DNA from: an uncultured Tenacibaculum sp.
GTDB taxonomy: Bacteria > Bacteroidota > Bacteroidia > Flavobacteriales > Flavobacteriaceae
Reading direction: 5' to 3'
Length of the DNA stretch: 64,000 nt
Assembly (NCBI GenBank): GCA_947497895.1
Contig: CANMIL010000005.1
Span: 1 to 64,000, forward strand
Of the stretch, positions 53,288 to 61,398 are shown in pieces. Within the stretch, counting starts at the first letter, position 1, and every line of letters starts with the position of its first letter. A program made the position numbers and the translations under genes. The notes under the pieces were generated by a model. That model did not search any database and was not told the origin of the DNA. It saw nothing but the letters and a program-made list of their open reading frames with translations.

Positions 53288-54222
53288 AACATTATACCAG
53301 TCTAAATGATATTCAAAACCTAGATTCAATTATTAAGAAAGCTATTCAATTAAAAAATAATCCCTTTCAATATAATGACTTAGGTAAAAATAAAACCTTA
53401 GTAATGCTTTTTTTCAATGCAAGTTTACGTACAAGATTGAGCACTGAAAAAGCGGCTAAAAACTTAGGTATGGAAGTAAGTGTTCTAAATATTTCACATG
53501 CATGGAATATGGAATTCGAAGATGGTACTGTGATGAACTTAAATACTTCAGAACATATTAAAGAAGCTGCGGAAGTAGTATCGCAATATGGAGATATTAT
53601 CGCCGTAAGAGCTTTTCCAACATTAACAGATAAAGCCAAAGATACTTCTGAACTAATCATCAATAGTTTCAAAAAATATGCAACTGTTCCTATTGTAAAT
53701 ATGGAAAGTGCTACAGATCATCCTTTACAAGCATTAGCTGATGGAATTACTTTAGAGGAGCAAAAATCTGAGAAAAAACCAAAAGTAGTATTGTCATGGG
53801 CACCGCATCCAAAAGCTTTACCGCATTCAGTTGCTAATGGGTTTGTGCACTTAATGCATAAAATGGATGTTGATTTCGTGATAACACATCCCTCGGGGTA
53901 TGAACTAGATCCTAACGTTACAAAAAATGCTCAAGTCGTATATAACCAAGAAGAAGCATTTAAAGATGCAGACTTTGTATATACGAAAAACTGGAGCTCA
54001 TTTTCCGATTATGGTAAAGTTCTACAAAGTGATACTGAATGGATGATTACACAAAAAAAATTGGGAAATGCCAAATTTATGCATTGTCTACCTATTCGTA
54101 GAAATGTTGTCGCTGAAGATGCTGTTTTAGATGGCGACAATTCATTAGTAATTGAACAAGCGAATAATAGAACTTATGCAGCTCAAGTAGTATTAAAAGA
54201 ATTATTAACTCAGTTGAAGTAA
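53284..54222 (+). CDS. argF: N-acyl-ornithine carbamoyltransferase (acetyl or succinyl)
   Basis: A 312-residue protein of the aspartate/ornithine carbamoyltransferase fold. Carbamoyl-phosphate loop FFNASLRTRLSTEKAA, HPLQALAD for the second substrate, and HCLPIRRNVVAEDAV near the end. It differs from ordinary ornithine carbamoyltransferase and fits the Bacteroidetes/Xanthomonas group that act on N-succinyl- or N-acetyl-ornithine. I cannot tell which acyl group is used. The presence of a deacylase gene two steps later fits a route where the acyl group is removed after carbamoylation. Confidence 0.88.
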   Translation: MKHYTSLNDIQNLDSIIKKAIQLKNNPFQYNDLGKNKTLVMLFFNASLRTRLSTEKAAKNLGMEVSVLNISHAWNMEFEDGTVMNLNTSEHIKEAAEVVSQYGDIIAVRAFPTLTDKAKDTSELIINSFKKYATVPIVNMESATDHPLQALADGITLEEQKSEKKPKVVLSWAPHPKALPHSVANGFVHLMHKMDVDFVITHPSGYELDPNVTKNAQVVYNQEEAFKDADFVYTKNWSSFSDYGKVLQSDTEWMITQKKLGNAKFMHCLPIRRNVVAEDAVLDGDNSLVIEQANNRTYAAQVVLKELLTQLK

Positions 54223-54233
54223 TTTATAAATTT

Positions 54234-54256
54234 TGAGTGTTGAGTGTTGAGTGTTG
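54234..54256 (+). repeat. Heptamer tandem repeat (TGAGTGT) in the argF-argB gap
   Basis: TGAGTGT is repeated three times in a row with a partial fourth unit, 12 bases after the argF stop. The heptamer is closely related to the one after argH (TGAATGT/TGAGTGT). Confidence 0.85.
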
Positions 54257-54321
54257 TAAGATTGAATTCTTTACTTAAACTCAAAATTTAGAATTAAAAA
54301 TTTAAAATTAAAAAATAAAGA

Positions 54322-55098
54322 GTGGAAACAATAAAGATTGTAAAAATAGGTGGAAACATCATTAATAATAGAGAAGCGCTCGATAGCTTTATAGCCAACT
54401 TTTCTAAAATTACTGGTCCTAAAGTATTGGTTCATGGTGGCGGAAAACTAGCCTCTGAACTTGCGAAAAAAATGGAAGTACCAGTAAAAATGATTGATGG
54501 TAGAAGAGTTACAGATGAAGCTACACTCGATATTATTACCATGGTTTACGCTGGAAAAATCAACAAAAACATTGTAGCTCAATTACAAGCCAATAAGGTA
54601 AATGCCTTAGGTTTTACTGGAGCAGATGCCCAAACCATTGTTTCCGTAAAAAGGCCTTCAAAACCTATTGATTTCGGTTATGCGGGGGATATTGTAAAAG
54701 TAAATACCTCAACTTTAGAACTGTTATTGAATAATGGTATTACCCCTGTTTTTTGTGCAATAACTCACGATACTGAAGGAAATTTACTGAATACAAATGC
54801 TGATACTATTGCTTCAGAATTGGCTATTGCTTTTGGACAGAATTATAGTACAGAACTGTACTACTGTTTCGAAAAAGATGGTGTGCTGAGAAATGTTGAC
54901 AATCCAGATTCTGTTATTGAGGAAATTGATTTAAACACCTATCAAGAATTAAAAAATGAACAAGTGATTTTTGAAGGAATGATTCCGAAGTTAGACAACT
55001 GTTTTCACGCACTAAAAAACAAGGTTTATCAAGTACATATTGGAAAAACCGATATGCTATTTAACCAACAAACAAAACATACATTATTGCAATTATAA
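54322..55098 (+). CDS. argB: N-acetylglutamate kinase
   Basis: A 258-residue amino-acid kinase: IVKIGGNIINN at the start, HGGGKLASELAKKM, and NADTIASELAIAF for nucleotide and substrate binding. It phosphorylates N-acylglutamate. A GTG start at 54322 is used, as no ATG lies nearby. The stop overlaps the next gene's ATG by one base. The length is like the arginine-insensitive bacterial form. Confidence 0.94.
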   Translation: METIKIVKIGGNIINNREALDSFIANFSKITGPKVLVHGGGKLASELAKKMEVPVKMIDGRRVTDEATLDIITMVYAGKINKNIVAQLQANKVNALGFTGADAQTIVSVKRPSKPIDFGYAGDIVKVNTSTLELLLNNGITPVFCAITHDTEGNLLNTNADTIASELAIAFGQNYSTELYYCFEKDGVLRNVDNPDSVIEEIDLNTYQELKNEQVIFEGMIPKLDNCFHALKNKVYQVHIGKTDMLFNQQTKHTLLQL

Positions 55099-56195
55099 TG
55101 ATACAAGAACTCACCATAAAAGCTATTGAACTATTAAAAAATTTAATAGAAACACCGTCCTTTTCTTCCGAAGAAGACAATACTGCTTTACTACTGGAAG
55201 CATGGTTTAAAAATCATGATATTCCATATACAAGAACTCAAAACAATATTTGGTCTGTTCACAAGGAGTTTGATCCTTCAAAACCAACCTTATTATTGAA
55301 CTCACATCACGATACGGTAAAACCAAATAACGGATATACAAAAGATCCTTTCAAAGCAATTGTTGAAGAAGGCAAACTTTATGGCTTAGGTAGCAATGAT
55401 GCAGGTGGTTGTTTGGTTTCCTTATTGGCAACATACACCTATTTCTATCAGCAAAATGACCTATCATATAATCTAGTTTTCGCTGGAACTGCTGAGGAAG
55501 AAAGTAGTGGTCCGAATGGCTTGAATGGCTTATTAAAAACATTACCAAAAATCGACGTTGCTATTGTAGGTGAACCTACCTTAATGCAATTGGCTATTGC
55601 CGAAAAAGGATTAGTTGTTTTTGATGCTGAAGTAAAAGGAACTCCAAGTCATGCCGCACACCCGAATAATGATAATGCCATTTATAATACCATTAAAGTT
55701 TTAGAATGGTTTAAAAATGTAAATTTTGATAAAAGTTCCGAAACATTAGGCGATGTCAAACTAACTGTAACACAAATCAATGCAGGAAAACAACACAATG
55801 CAGTACCTGCCAATGTTTCTTTAGTAATTGATGTACGTGTAAATGATCAATATACCAATCAAGAGATTAGCGATTACTTACAAGAGAATTCTCCATGTAC
55901 CTCGATAACACCAAGAGGACTTAATTTGAATTCTTCTTCTATACCAAAGGAACACGAATTAGTACAAGCTGGAATTGCATTAGGTCGGGAAACCTATGGT
56001 TCTCCTACCCTTTCAGATCAATCCGTGCTTAGTTGTCCTTCATTAAAATTAGGACCTGGAGATAGTAGACGTTCACACACGGCTGATGAATTTATTTATG
56101 TAAATGAAATCGAAGAGGGTATTGATTTATACATACAGCTATTGAGTAAAGTGCTAAAAGAAAAAGCAACGATTTTAAACATAGCAGAACAATAA
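55098..56195 (+). CDS. argE: M20-family deacetylase (acyl-ornithine/acyl-citrulline)
   Basis: A 365-residue M20 zinc enzyme. Metal motifs NSHHDTVKPN, GSNDAGGCLVSL, TAEEESSGPNG (with the general base Glu) and GEPTL are present; the dimerisation domain lies at about 170-285 and the last ligand His in SHTADEF. The context suggests it removes the acyl group from N-acyl-citrulline made by the carbamoyltransferase, though N-acyl-ornithine is possible. It is translationally coupled to argB. The 381-base gap after it is structured. Confidence 0.9.
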   Translation: MIQELTIKAIELLKNLIETPSFSSEEDNTALLLEAWFKNHDIPYTRTQNNIWSVHKEFDPSKPTLLLNSHHDTVKPNNGYTKDPFKAIVEEGKLYGLGSNDAGGCLVSLLATYTYFYQQNDLSYNLVFAGTAEEESSGPNGLNGLLKTLPKIDVAIVGEPTLMQLAIAEKGLVVFDAEVKGTPSHAAHPNNDNAIYNTIKVLEWFKNVNFDKSSETLGDVKLTVTQINAGKQHNAVPANVSLVIDVRVNDQYTNQEISDYLQENSPCTSITPRGLNLNSSSIPKEHELVQAGIALGRETYGSPTLSDQSVLSCPSLKLGPGDSRRSHTADEFIYVNEIEEGIDLYIQLLSKVLKEKATILNIAEQ

Positions 56196-56502
56196 AATAA
56201 TAATAAAATAGACAATGAACCGACATTAATAATGCAGTGTAGCGTATAAAATTTTAAACTTTGTTTGTTCACTACATTACTTTCATTGCATTGATGTTTA
56301 AATCATTGTAAGCATTAAGCGGAGAATAGATAGAATTTTGTTTGTTTTAGAAGGGTACAACACAATTAGTACAACTATTCGAAGCTTAATGCTCTTTTTT
56401 AATTAGAAAATTAGAGTATTTGTAACTATATAAGTGTTTCTATGTAAAAAATTATTGCCATTACATCGGAAATAATACGATATAGTTTTTAAACAACATA
56501 AT
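56196..56502 (+). promoter_or_regulatory. Structured argE-argH intergenic RNA with terminator-like hairpin
   Basis: AATGCAGTG near 56230 can pair with CACTACATT near 56270 (8 of 9). Further on, AGCATTAAGC (56311-56320) pairs with GCTTAATGCT (56384-56393), supported by AGAATAG/CTATTC inside, and is followed by CTTTTTT. This looks like an intrinsic terminator or attenuator in mid-operon, before argH, or the 3' end of a small RNA. Confidence 0.55.
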
Positions 56503-56581
56503 GTCATTTGAACGAAGAGAGTTCAATTAAAACAAAGAGCAACTAGCTGCTCAAAGACCTCTCACATACGTTCGAAATGAC
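56503..56581. repeat. Palindromic repeat abutting argH
   Basis: GTCATTTGAACG at 56503-56514 and CGTTCGAAATGAC at 56569-56581 are inverted ends with one base missing, like family A of the 16-26 kb region. The ATG in its end (CGAAATGAC) adds a false upstream start to argH. Confidence 0.7.
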
Positions 56582-56597
56582 GCAAAAAAACAATAAA

Positions 56598-57875
56598 ATG
56601 AAACTTTGGGATAAAGGCATTAGTATTGATAAAAAAATAGAGAACTTTACTATTGGAAACGATAGAGAAATTGATCTTTTCATTGCTCCTTATGATGTAG
56701 AAGCCTCATCTGCACATGCTAAAATGCTTAATAGTATTGGTATTTTATCAAAAGAAGAACTTTCTCAGCTCATTGAAGGTCTTGAAACATTAAAACAACA
56801 GATAAATGAAGGTAGTTTTATCATTGATACTGAATTTGAAGATGTACATTCGAAAATTGAATATGAACTTACCAAACAGTACGGTGAAGTAGGTAAAAAA
56901 ATACATACAGCTCGTTCAAGAAATGATCAAGTTTTGGTTGCCTTGCAGTTGTATTATAGAGAAAATCTTCAAATACTTACTGAAAAAACGAAAACACTTT
57001 TCGGTACCTTATTACGACTTTCGGAACAGTATAAAGACAATTTATTACCTGGATATACGCATCTACAAGTGGCCATGCCTTCATCATTTGGACTTTGGTT
57101 TTCAGCGTATGCTGAGCTATTAATTGACGATTTACATTTGGTAGAGGCCGCCTTAAAAACAGTAGATCAGAATCCTTTAGGTTCTGCAGCAGGTTATGGA
57201 AGTTCTTTTCCTATTGACAGAGAGTTCACAACAAAAGAACTCAATTTCAACACGTTAAAATACAATGTAGTAGCGGCGCAATTGAGCAGAGGAAAAAGTG
57301 AACGTACTGTTGCGATGGCTTTAGGCGGATTGGCCAATACTTTGTCTCGTTTTGCTATGGACGTTTGTTTGTATATGAGTCAGAACTTTGGGTTTATTTC
57401 TTTTCCTGACGAATTAACCACTGGAAGTAGTATCATGCCTCATAAAAAGAATCCTGATGTTTTTGAATTGATTAGAGGTAAGTGTAATAAAATTCAGGCT
57501 TTATATACGGAAACTTTATTATTAACGAATAATTTACCAAGCGGATATCATAGAGATTATCAGTTGTTAAAAGAGAATGTTTTGTATGCTTTTGAAGATT
57601 TAAAAGATGTACTCGATATTTTCGATTATGCAATTCAACAGATTATTGTTAAAGAGATAGACTTGAATGACGACAAGTACAAGTACTTATTTACAGTTGA
57701 TAATATTAATACTTTGGTGGAACAAGGAATGAGCTTTAGAGATGCCTATAAAAAAATAGGAGGTGAAGTTTCTGATGGATCGTATGTTCCAGATACTTCT
57801 AAAAACCACAGCCATTCAGGAAGTATTCATAATTTGAGCTTAGATAAAATTCAGGAAAAAATGAATCAATTTTAA
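56598..57875 (+). CDS. argH: Argininosuccinate lyase
   Basis: A 425-residue enzyme of the fumarase/aspartase superfamily that splits argininosuccinate to arginine and fumarate. HTARSRNDQVLVALQL, YTHLQVAMPSSF, and the mobile signature GSSIMPHKKNPDVFELIRG with the catalytic Ser are present. I chose the ATG at 56598 (MKLWDKG, matching how relatives begin). The in-frame ATG at 56577 lies inside an inserted repeat, and the seven residues it adds are repeat-derived. Last gene of the arg operon. Confidence 0.95.
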   Translation: MKLWDKGISIDKKIENFTIGNDREIDLFIAPYDVEASSAHAKMLNSIGILSKEELSQLIEGLETLKQQINEGSFIIDTEFEDVHSKIEYELTKQYGEVGKKIHTARSRNDQVLVALQLYYRENLQILTEKTKTLFGTLLRLSEQYKDNLLPGYTHLQVAMPSSFGLWFSAYAELLIDDLHLVEAALKTVDQNPLGSAAGYGSSFPIDREFTTKELNFNTLKYNVVAAQLSRGKSERTVAMALGGLANTLSRFAMDVCLYMSQNFGFISFPDELTTGSSIMPHKKNPDVFELIRGKCNKIQALYTETLLLTNNLPSGYHRDYQLLKENVLYAFEDLKDVLDIFDYAIQQIIVKEIDLNDDKYKYLFTVDNINTLVEQGMSFRDAYKKIGGEVSDGSYVPDTSKNHSHSGSIHNLSLDKIQEKMNQF

Positions 57876-57932
57876 GTGTTGAGTGTTGGGGGTTGGGTGT
57901 TGAATGTTGAATGTTGAATGTTGAATGTTGAA
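57876..57932 (+). repeat. Heptamer tandem repeat (GTTGAAT/GTTGAGT) after argH
   Basis: It starts right after the argH stop with worn units (GTTGAGT, GTTGGGG, GTTGGGT) and continues as four clean GTTGAAT units. Confidence 0.85.
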
Positions 57933-57998
57933 TTAAAAAACTATTGAAACAATTAGCCTATAGCAGCCCAATTATCTCATACAAACTCAGTAATCTAT

Positions 57999-58077
57999 AC
58001 TTTAGACTTTAGACTTTAGACTTTAGACTTTAGACTTTAGACTTTAGACTTTAGACTTTAGACTTTAGACTTTAGAC
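57999..58077 (+). repeat. Heptamer tandem repeat (ACTTTAG), 11 units
   Basis: ACTTTAG is repeated without error for about 79 bases between argH and its terminator. The perfect array suggests recent expansion and likely copy-number variation between strains. Confidence 0.95.
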
Positions 58078-58080
58078 GAA

Positions 58081-58140
58081 AATATATTATTAGCAGAAGA
58101 GCAAGATTCTAAATAGATAGGTCTTGCTTTTTTTGGTTTT
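58081..58140 (+). terminator. Arginine operon terminator, copy 1 of a 60-bp duplication
   Basis: AGCAAGA (58100-58106) pairs with TCTTGCT (58122-58128), followed by seven T. The whole 60-bp block recurs identically at 59679-59738. Confidence 0.8.
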
Positions 58141-58177
58141 TACCTATACGTTTTAAACTATTAATTCTATATTTTCC

Positions 58178-58185
58178 TAAATTTG
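58178..58185 (+). promoter_or_regulatory. Possible -7 box for the membrane-protein gene
   Basis: TAAATTTG matches TAnnTTTG and lies 51 bases before the chosen ATG. No TTTG or TTG is found at the right distance upstream, so this is tentative. Confidence 0.35.
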
Positions 58186-58235
58186 TAAAAGTTATAAAAA
58201 GAACCTTCACTCCCTACTTGGGTAAAACAACAAAA

Positions 58236-58847
58236 ATGGCTGAAAGATTTTTAAATGCAAAACACTGGCAACTTTTCATATTAACCTTTGGAATTCCAAT
58301 GGTAATTCAATTCGCTCTCATGGCAATCATGTTCGGTAATCTTCTTAATGCAAACAATCCAGATCCCGTTATAATATTTGATTATTTCAAAATTCATCAA
58401 ATTATTATGGTTCTTTTCATAGGCATAATATTTGCATGGTTTTGGTCCGTTGTAACAGGGCTTCAAAAAACTATCCCAGATAAAATTCGTTTTAGCGTAA
58501 CTCGATTTAAGATATTCTTTTTTATACCTCTAGGATATTTAATATTCTTGTACATATTTTTAGACAGTACTTTCACAAACGTTAACGATACTTCCTTTTC
58601 GCCTTCTCAAAATTCGATAAGGAATCTTTTAGTTATTATCATTCCCTTTCACTTTCTATCTATGTTTTGCATATTCCATTCATTGTACTTTGTCGCCAAA
58701 ACAATAAAAACATCGGAGCTTCAAAGAAAAGTTACTTTTTCAGATTTTATTGGAGAGTTCTTCTTAATATGGTTTTATCCAATTGGAATTTGGTTTATTC
58801 AACCAAAAATTAATAGAATTATTCAAGAAAAAGAAGAAATCAATTGA
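58236..58847 (+). CDS. Polytopic membrane protein of unknown function
   Basis: A 203-residue protein with about five hydrophobic segments: LFILTFGIPMVIQFALMAIM (residues about 12-31), IIMVLFIGIIFAWFWSVV, FFFIPLGYLIFLYIFLD, LLVIIIPFHFLSMFCIFHSLYF and FFLIWFYPIGIWFIQP. The last, with its Trp/Pro/Ile pattern and the following NRIIQEKEE, looks like a family end shared by small Flavobacteria membrane proteins. I use the ATG at 58236; a TTG at 58218 would add six residues. Function is unknown. It follows the arg terminator and starts a run of four small genes in the same direction. Confidence 0.7.
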   Translation: MAERFLNAKHWQLFILTFGIPMVIQFALMAIMFGNLLNANNPDPVIIFDYFKIHQIIMVLFIGIIFAWFWSVVTGLQKTIPDKIRFSVTRFKIFFFIPLGYLIFLYIFLDSTFTNVNDTSFSPSQNSIRNLLVIIIPFHFLSMFCIFHSLYFVAKTIKTSELQRKVTFSDFIGEFFLIWFYPIGIWFIQPKINRIIQEKEEIN

Positions 58848-58970
58848 GGAACCCCTTCTTTCTTAACTGAATAATTCCCAGTAAAAAACATCTTTAATTA
58901 TTATTCAAAATACTTAGACATACCTCCAACTAGAGTTACTTTTTAGTTAAGCCTTAAGTTAACATTCAAA

Positions 58971-59525
58971 ATGAAGAGTAAAAAGACAAATAACGATGAT
59001 GAATCATCCAACAACAACATATTATATATAATAGCCGCTTTAGTATTGATGTTCTTCAATATAGATATTTCTAAGCTTCAAGGCACACCATCAGAAATCC
59101 ATTATTCAATTATAATTATTTCTATTATTATAGTTGCTTCGGCCTGGGCATATTATTTTAGAGACTTAAGAAAATGGTTTTTAGAGATCAAATCAATATT
59201 ATGGTATTTATTAGCCGTTATCGTATCCTCCTTACCAATTATCGGTATAATCTCATTTCTTTTTAGTGCATTTATCGTTTATTACGATTTTGAAGGAGAA
59301 GAACTAATTCAAGAAAAATGTCTAATTACAAATGTGTCAGGAGGAAAACATCGAAACTTATATTATGACTTCCGAGGAAAATCTTTTCAAACCAAAAACT
59401 TCTATTATCAAAATTATAAGAATTGTGGATACGATAAAAACGAATGTTATATAATGGTAACATTTAAAAAAAAGCCTTTTGGAATGTTATTAGAATTGAA
59501 TATTGAAAAATGGTATAACGAATAA
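58971..59525 (+). CDS. Membrane protein of unknown function
   Basis: A 184-residue protein. The N-terminus is acidic and Asn-rich. Transmembrane segments lie at about 15-30, 43-62 and 78-103 (LLAVIVSSLPIIGIISFLF). A soluble C-terminal domain of about 75 residues follows with two Cys pairs (KNCGYDKNEC) and many aromatic residues, which may form a small beta domain. I do not recognise the family. The gene is followed by a copy of the arg terminator and a decayed gene start, signs of local duplication. Confidence 0.6.
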   Translation: MKSKKTNNDDESSNNNILYIIAALVLMFFNIDISKLQGTPSEIHYSIIIISIIIVASAWAYYFRDLRKWFLEIKSILWYLLAVIVSSLPIIGIISFLFSAFIVYYDFEGEELIQEKCLITNVSGGKHRNLYYDFRGKSFQTKNFYYQNYKNCGYDKNECYIMVTFKKKPFGMLLELNIEKWYNE

Positions 59526-59652
59526 CCACATCAATACTACAAATACTGACTTAACATACCCCCTCAATAACTCTGTGCACTTTTAGCTAAAACTTTAGCT
59601 AAATGAATATTGAATTCAAAATCATAATGAGGAATAATAGCTTCGTTATCAT
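59516..59652 (+). pseudogene. Decayed duplicate of the start of the gene at 60817
   Basis: The bases 59516-59615 align with 60727-60830: AATACTACAAATA against AATACTACGAATA, then CACTTTTAGCTAAAACTTTAG against TACTTTTG-TTAAAACTTTAG, then ATGAATATTGAATT against ATGAGCATTGAATT. The copied frame runs only 17 codons (MNIEFKIIMRNN and on) to a stop. The rest of the gene is missing and the 60-bp terminator copy follows. Confidence 0.6.
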
Positions 59653-59678
59653 CTAAAACTAAACTTGAGATTTTAAAC

Positions 59679-59738
59679 AATATATTATTAGCAGAAGAGC
59701 AAGATTCTAAATAGATAGGTCTTGCTTTTTTTGGTTTT
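59679..59738 (+). terminator. Terminator, copy 2 of the 60-bp duplication
   Basis: Identical over 60 bp to 58081-58140, including the AGCAAGA/TCTTGCT stem and seven T. It terminates transcripts from the gene at 58971. The 190 bases after it hold no gene. Confidence 0.8.
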
Positions 59739-59947
59739 CCATCGTTTTATGGGGCTTATTGTACTTTTTTACTAGAAGAGTACGATTAAGTATTACATAC
59801 TTACTGACATTAATAAACAACGCCTCCAACCAAACTTAAACGAATAGCAATAAAACACTTACGAATAGTAACCCCATTAAGAAGAATTGAAATTACTAGA
59901 TAGTTTTATACTCTGTAAAACATTTATTGAAAAAAATTATTAAACAA

Positions 59948-60568
59948 ATGAAATCATTTAGAAAAGTAACTTTAATCTTGATAGCAGTATTATCAATATT
60001 TTCAACTCAATCTTGTTCTGAAAAAAAAATAGAAGATGACCAGTTAAAAGGGTTTATGCTTGGTGGAATCTACTTTATACACGGTTTTGGTGGTATCCAA
60101 AATGTAAAAAACATGATGTCTTCTTCTGGAATAACATCTAAAGCAGAACTTGCACAAGCATATAAAGAAGTTTTAGAATACCCCTTTAAAAAAGAACAAG
60201 CTTCAGGCTGTAAAAACACTCTTAAATCTTCTTGGGATATAACCGACAAAGCCTCTCTTTTAAAATCTATAAACGAATTAAAAACAAAAGAATCTAAACA
60301 CAAATCATGGGATTATGCAAGAATTGTAAACAATGTTTGTATGGGGTATGGTGCTGGATATATAACTAAAGAAGAAGGTATAAAAATAGTTAAAGAAATT
60401 CTTCCAATAGCTCAAAAAGAATATGCTACTTGGGAAAAATACTATACTGATTACAATTTAGGAAGAGCCGATTGGGATCCTGAATCTAAGAATGATCCTT
60501 TTGAAAAACTATCAAAAGAAATTACAAAAGGGGACAAATCTATTTACAATATCCTACCTCTGAATTAA
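59948..60568 (+). CDS. DUF1266-like lipoprotein
   Basis: A 206-residue protein. The lipobox is in STQSC, with the lipidation Cys at about residue 23 when counted from the ATG at 59948 (a TTG at 59927 is in frame but unlikely). The C-terminal part (YARIVNNVCMGYGAGYITKEEGIKIV, read in parts, then YATWEKYYTDYNLGRADW) matches the DUF1266 pattern of Arg, then Gly-Tyr-Ile, then Trp plus Gly-Arg-x-x-Trp. DUF1266 is usually cytoplasmic in enterobacteria, so a lipoprotein form is of some interest. Function is unknown. Confidence 0.75.
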   Translation: MKSFRKVTLILIAVLSIFSTQSCSEKKIEDDQLKGFMLGGIYFIHGFGGIQNVKNMMSSSGITSKAELAQAYKEVLEYPFKKEQASGCKNTLKSSWDITDKASLLKSINELKTKESKHKSWDYARIVNNVCMGYGAGYITKEEGIKIVKEILPIAQKEYATWEKYYTDYNLGRADWDPESKNDPFEKLSKEITKGDKSIYNILPLN

Positions 60569-60593
60569 AACAGAGATATTTAAATAAAACACC

Positions 60594-60640
60594 ATCCTGT
60601 AGTAGATTTTTTTAATTCTTACTGCAGGATTTCTTTATTT
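60594..60640 (+). terminator. Intrinsic terminator after the DUF1266-like gene
   Basis: ATCCTGTAGT (60594-60603) pairs with ACTGCAGGAT (60621-60630) at 9 of 10 positions, followed by TTCTTTATTT. Confidence 0.7.
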
Positions 60641-60816
60641 CAAAAACTATTACAATCGATTACTTATAAAAGCCAAAACATTCAAATGGAAGTTTTTAAC
60701 CATCTTTCATGCTAAAAAACAAGTTAAATAACGAATAACAACCTCAATACTACGAATATCAACTCAACATAAATACCCACAATCATTCCATGTACTTTTG
60801 TTAAAACTTTAGTTAA

Positions 60817-61362
60817 ATGAGCATTGAATTAAAAACACTTTCATTAAAAACACTAATCATTACCATTGCCATTGGCTTTCCTTTAATCATTGGTTTAAGC
60901 GTTATTTCACTAATATATACTGAAAATACAAGTCTCTTTTTACTCTTTATTCCTGCCCTAGCTTTATGTTTTTACGCAGGAGTAAGGTTATCTAAGAAAA
61001 CCACCAAAATAGATTTAAGAAATAGCAACTCCATTAAAATTAATAATGAAGTAATTTCTCATAATGATATCATAGGCTATTTTATTGATGATCGAGGAGG
61101 TACTCAAAAAGCATTTTGTTTAAAACTAACCAACGAAAAAAACATAATGATTGGAGCTTCTAAATTGGGTAAAGAAGGGGAAATATTCGACGATACTATT
61201 CATAAAATTATCGATACTATTCAAGAGAACAATCGTGATTTTCGTGAACTCGAGTATAATGACATTTATAAAGAATATAGTTTCTTTTCAAAACCTTCCT
61301 TTCGCATTGCTCTTGCCATCATACTTATTATTTTAATTTTATTAAAAATATTACTTCTCTAA
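60817..61362 (+). CDS. Membrane protein with PH-like domain, unknown function
   Basis: A 181-residue protein. Two hydrophobic helices at about 12-60 (LIITIAIGFPLIIGLSVISL, LFLLFIPALALCFYAGV), a soluble beta-rich part at about 65-150 (KINNEVISHNDIIGYFIDD, FCLKLTNEKNIMIGASKLG) with the order of a bacterial PH-like domain, and a C-terminal helix (IALAIILIILILLKILLL). It is probably a membrane-anchored cytoplasmic domain. I do not recognise the family with certainty. Its 5' end has a decayed duplicate at 59516-59652. Confidence 0.65.
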   Translation: MSIELKTLSLKTLIITIAIGFPLIIGLSVISLIYTENTSLFLLFIPALALCFYAGVRLSKKTTKIDLRNSNSIKINNEVISHNDIIGYFIDDRGGTQKAFCLKLTNEKNIMIGASKLGKEGEIFDDTIHKIIDTIQENNRDFRELEYNDIYKEYSFFSKPSFRIALAIILIILILLKILLL

Positions 61363-61398
61363 AAAAAAATATTCTTTCCAGTTCATATCAAGATGAAC

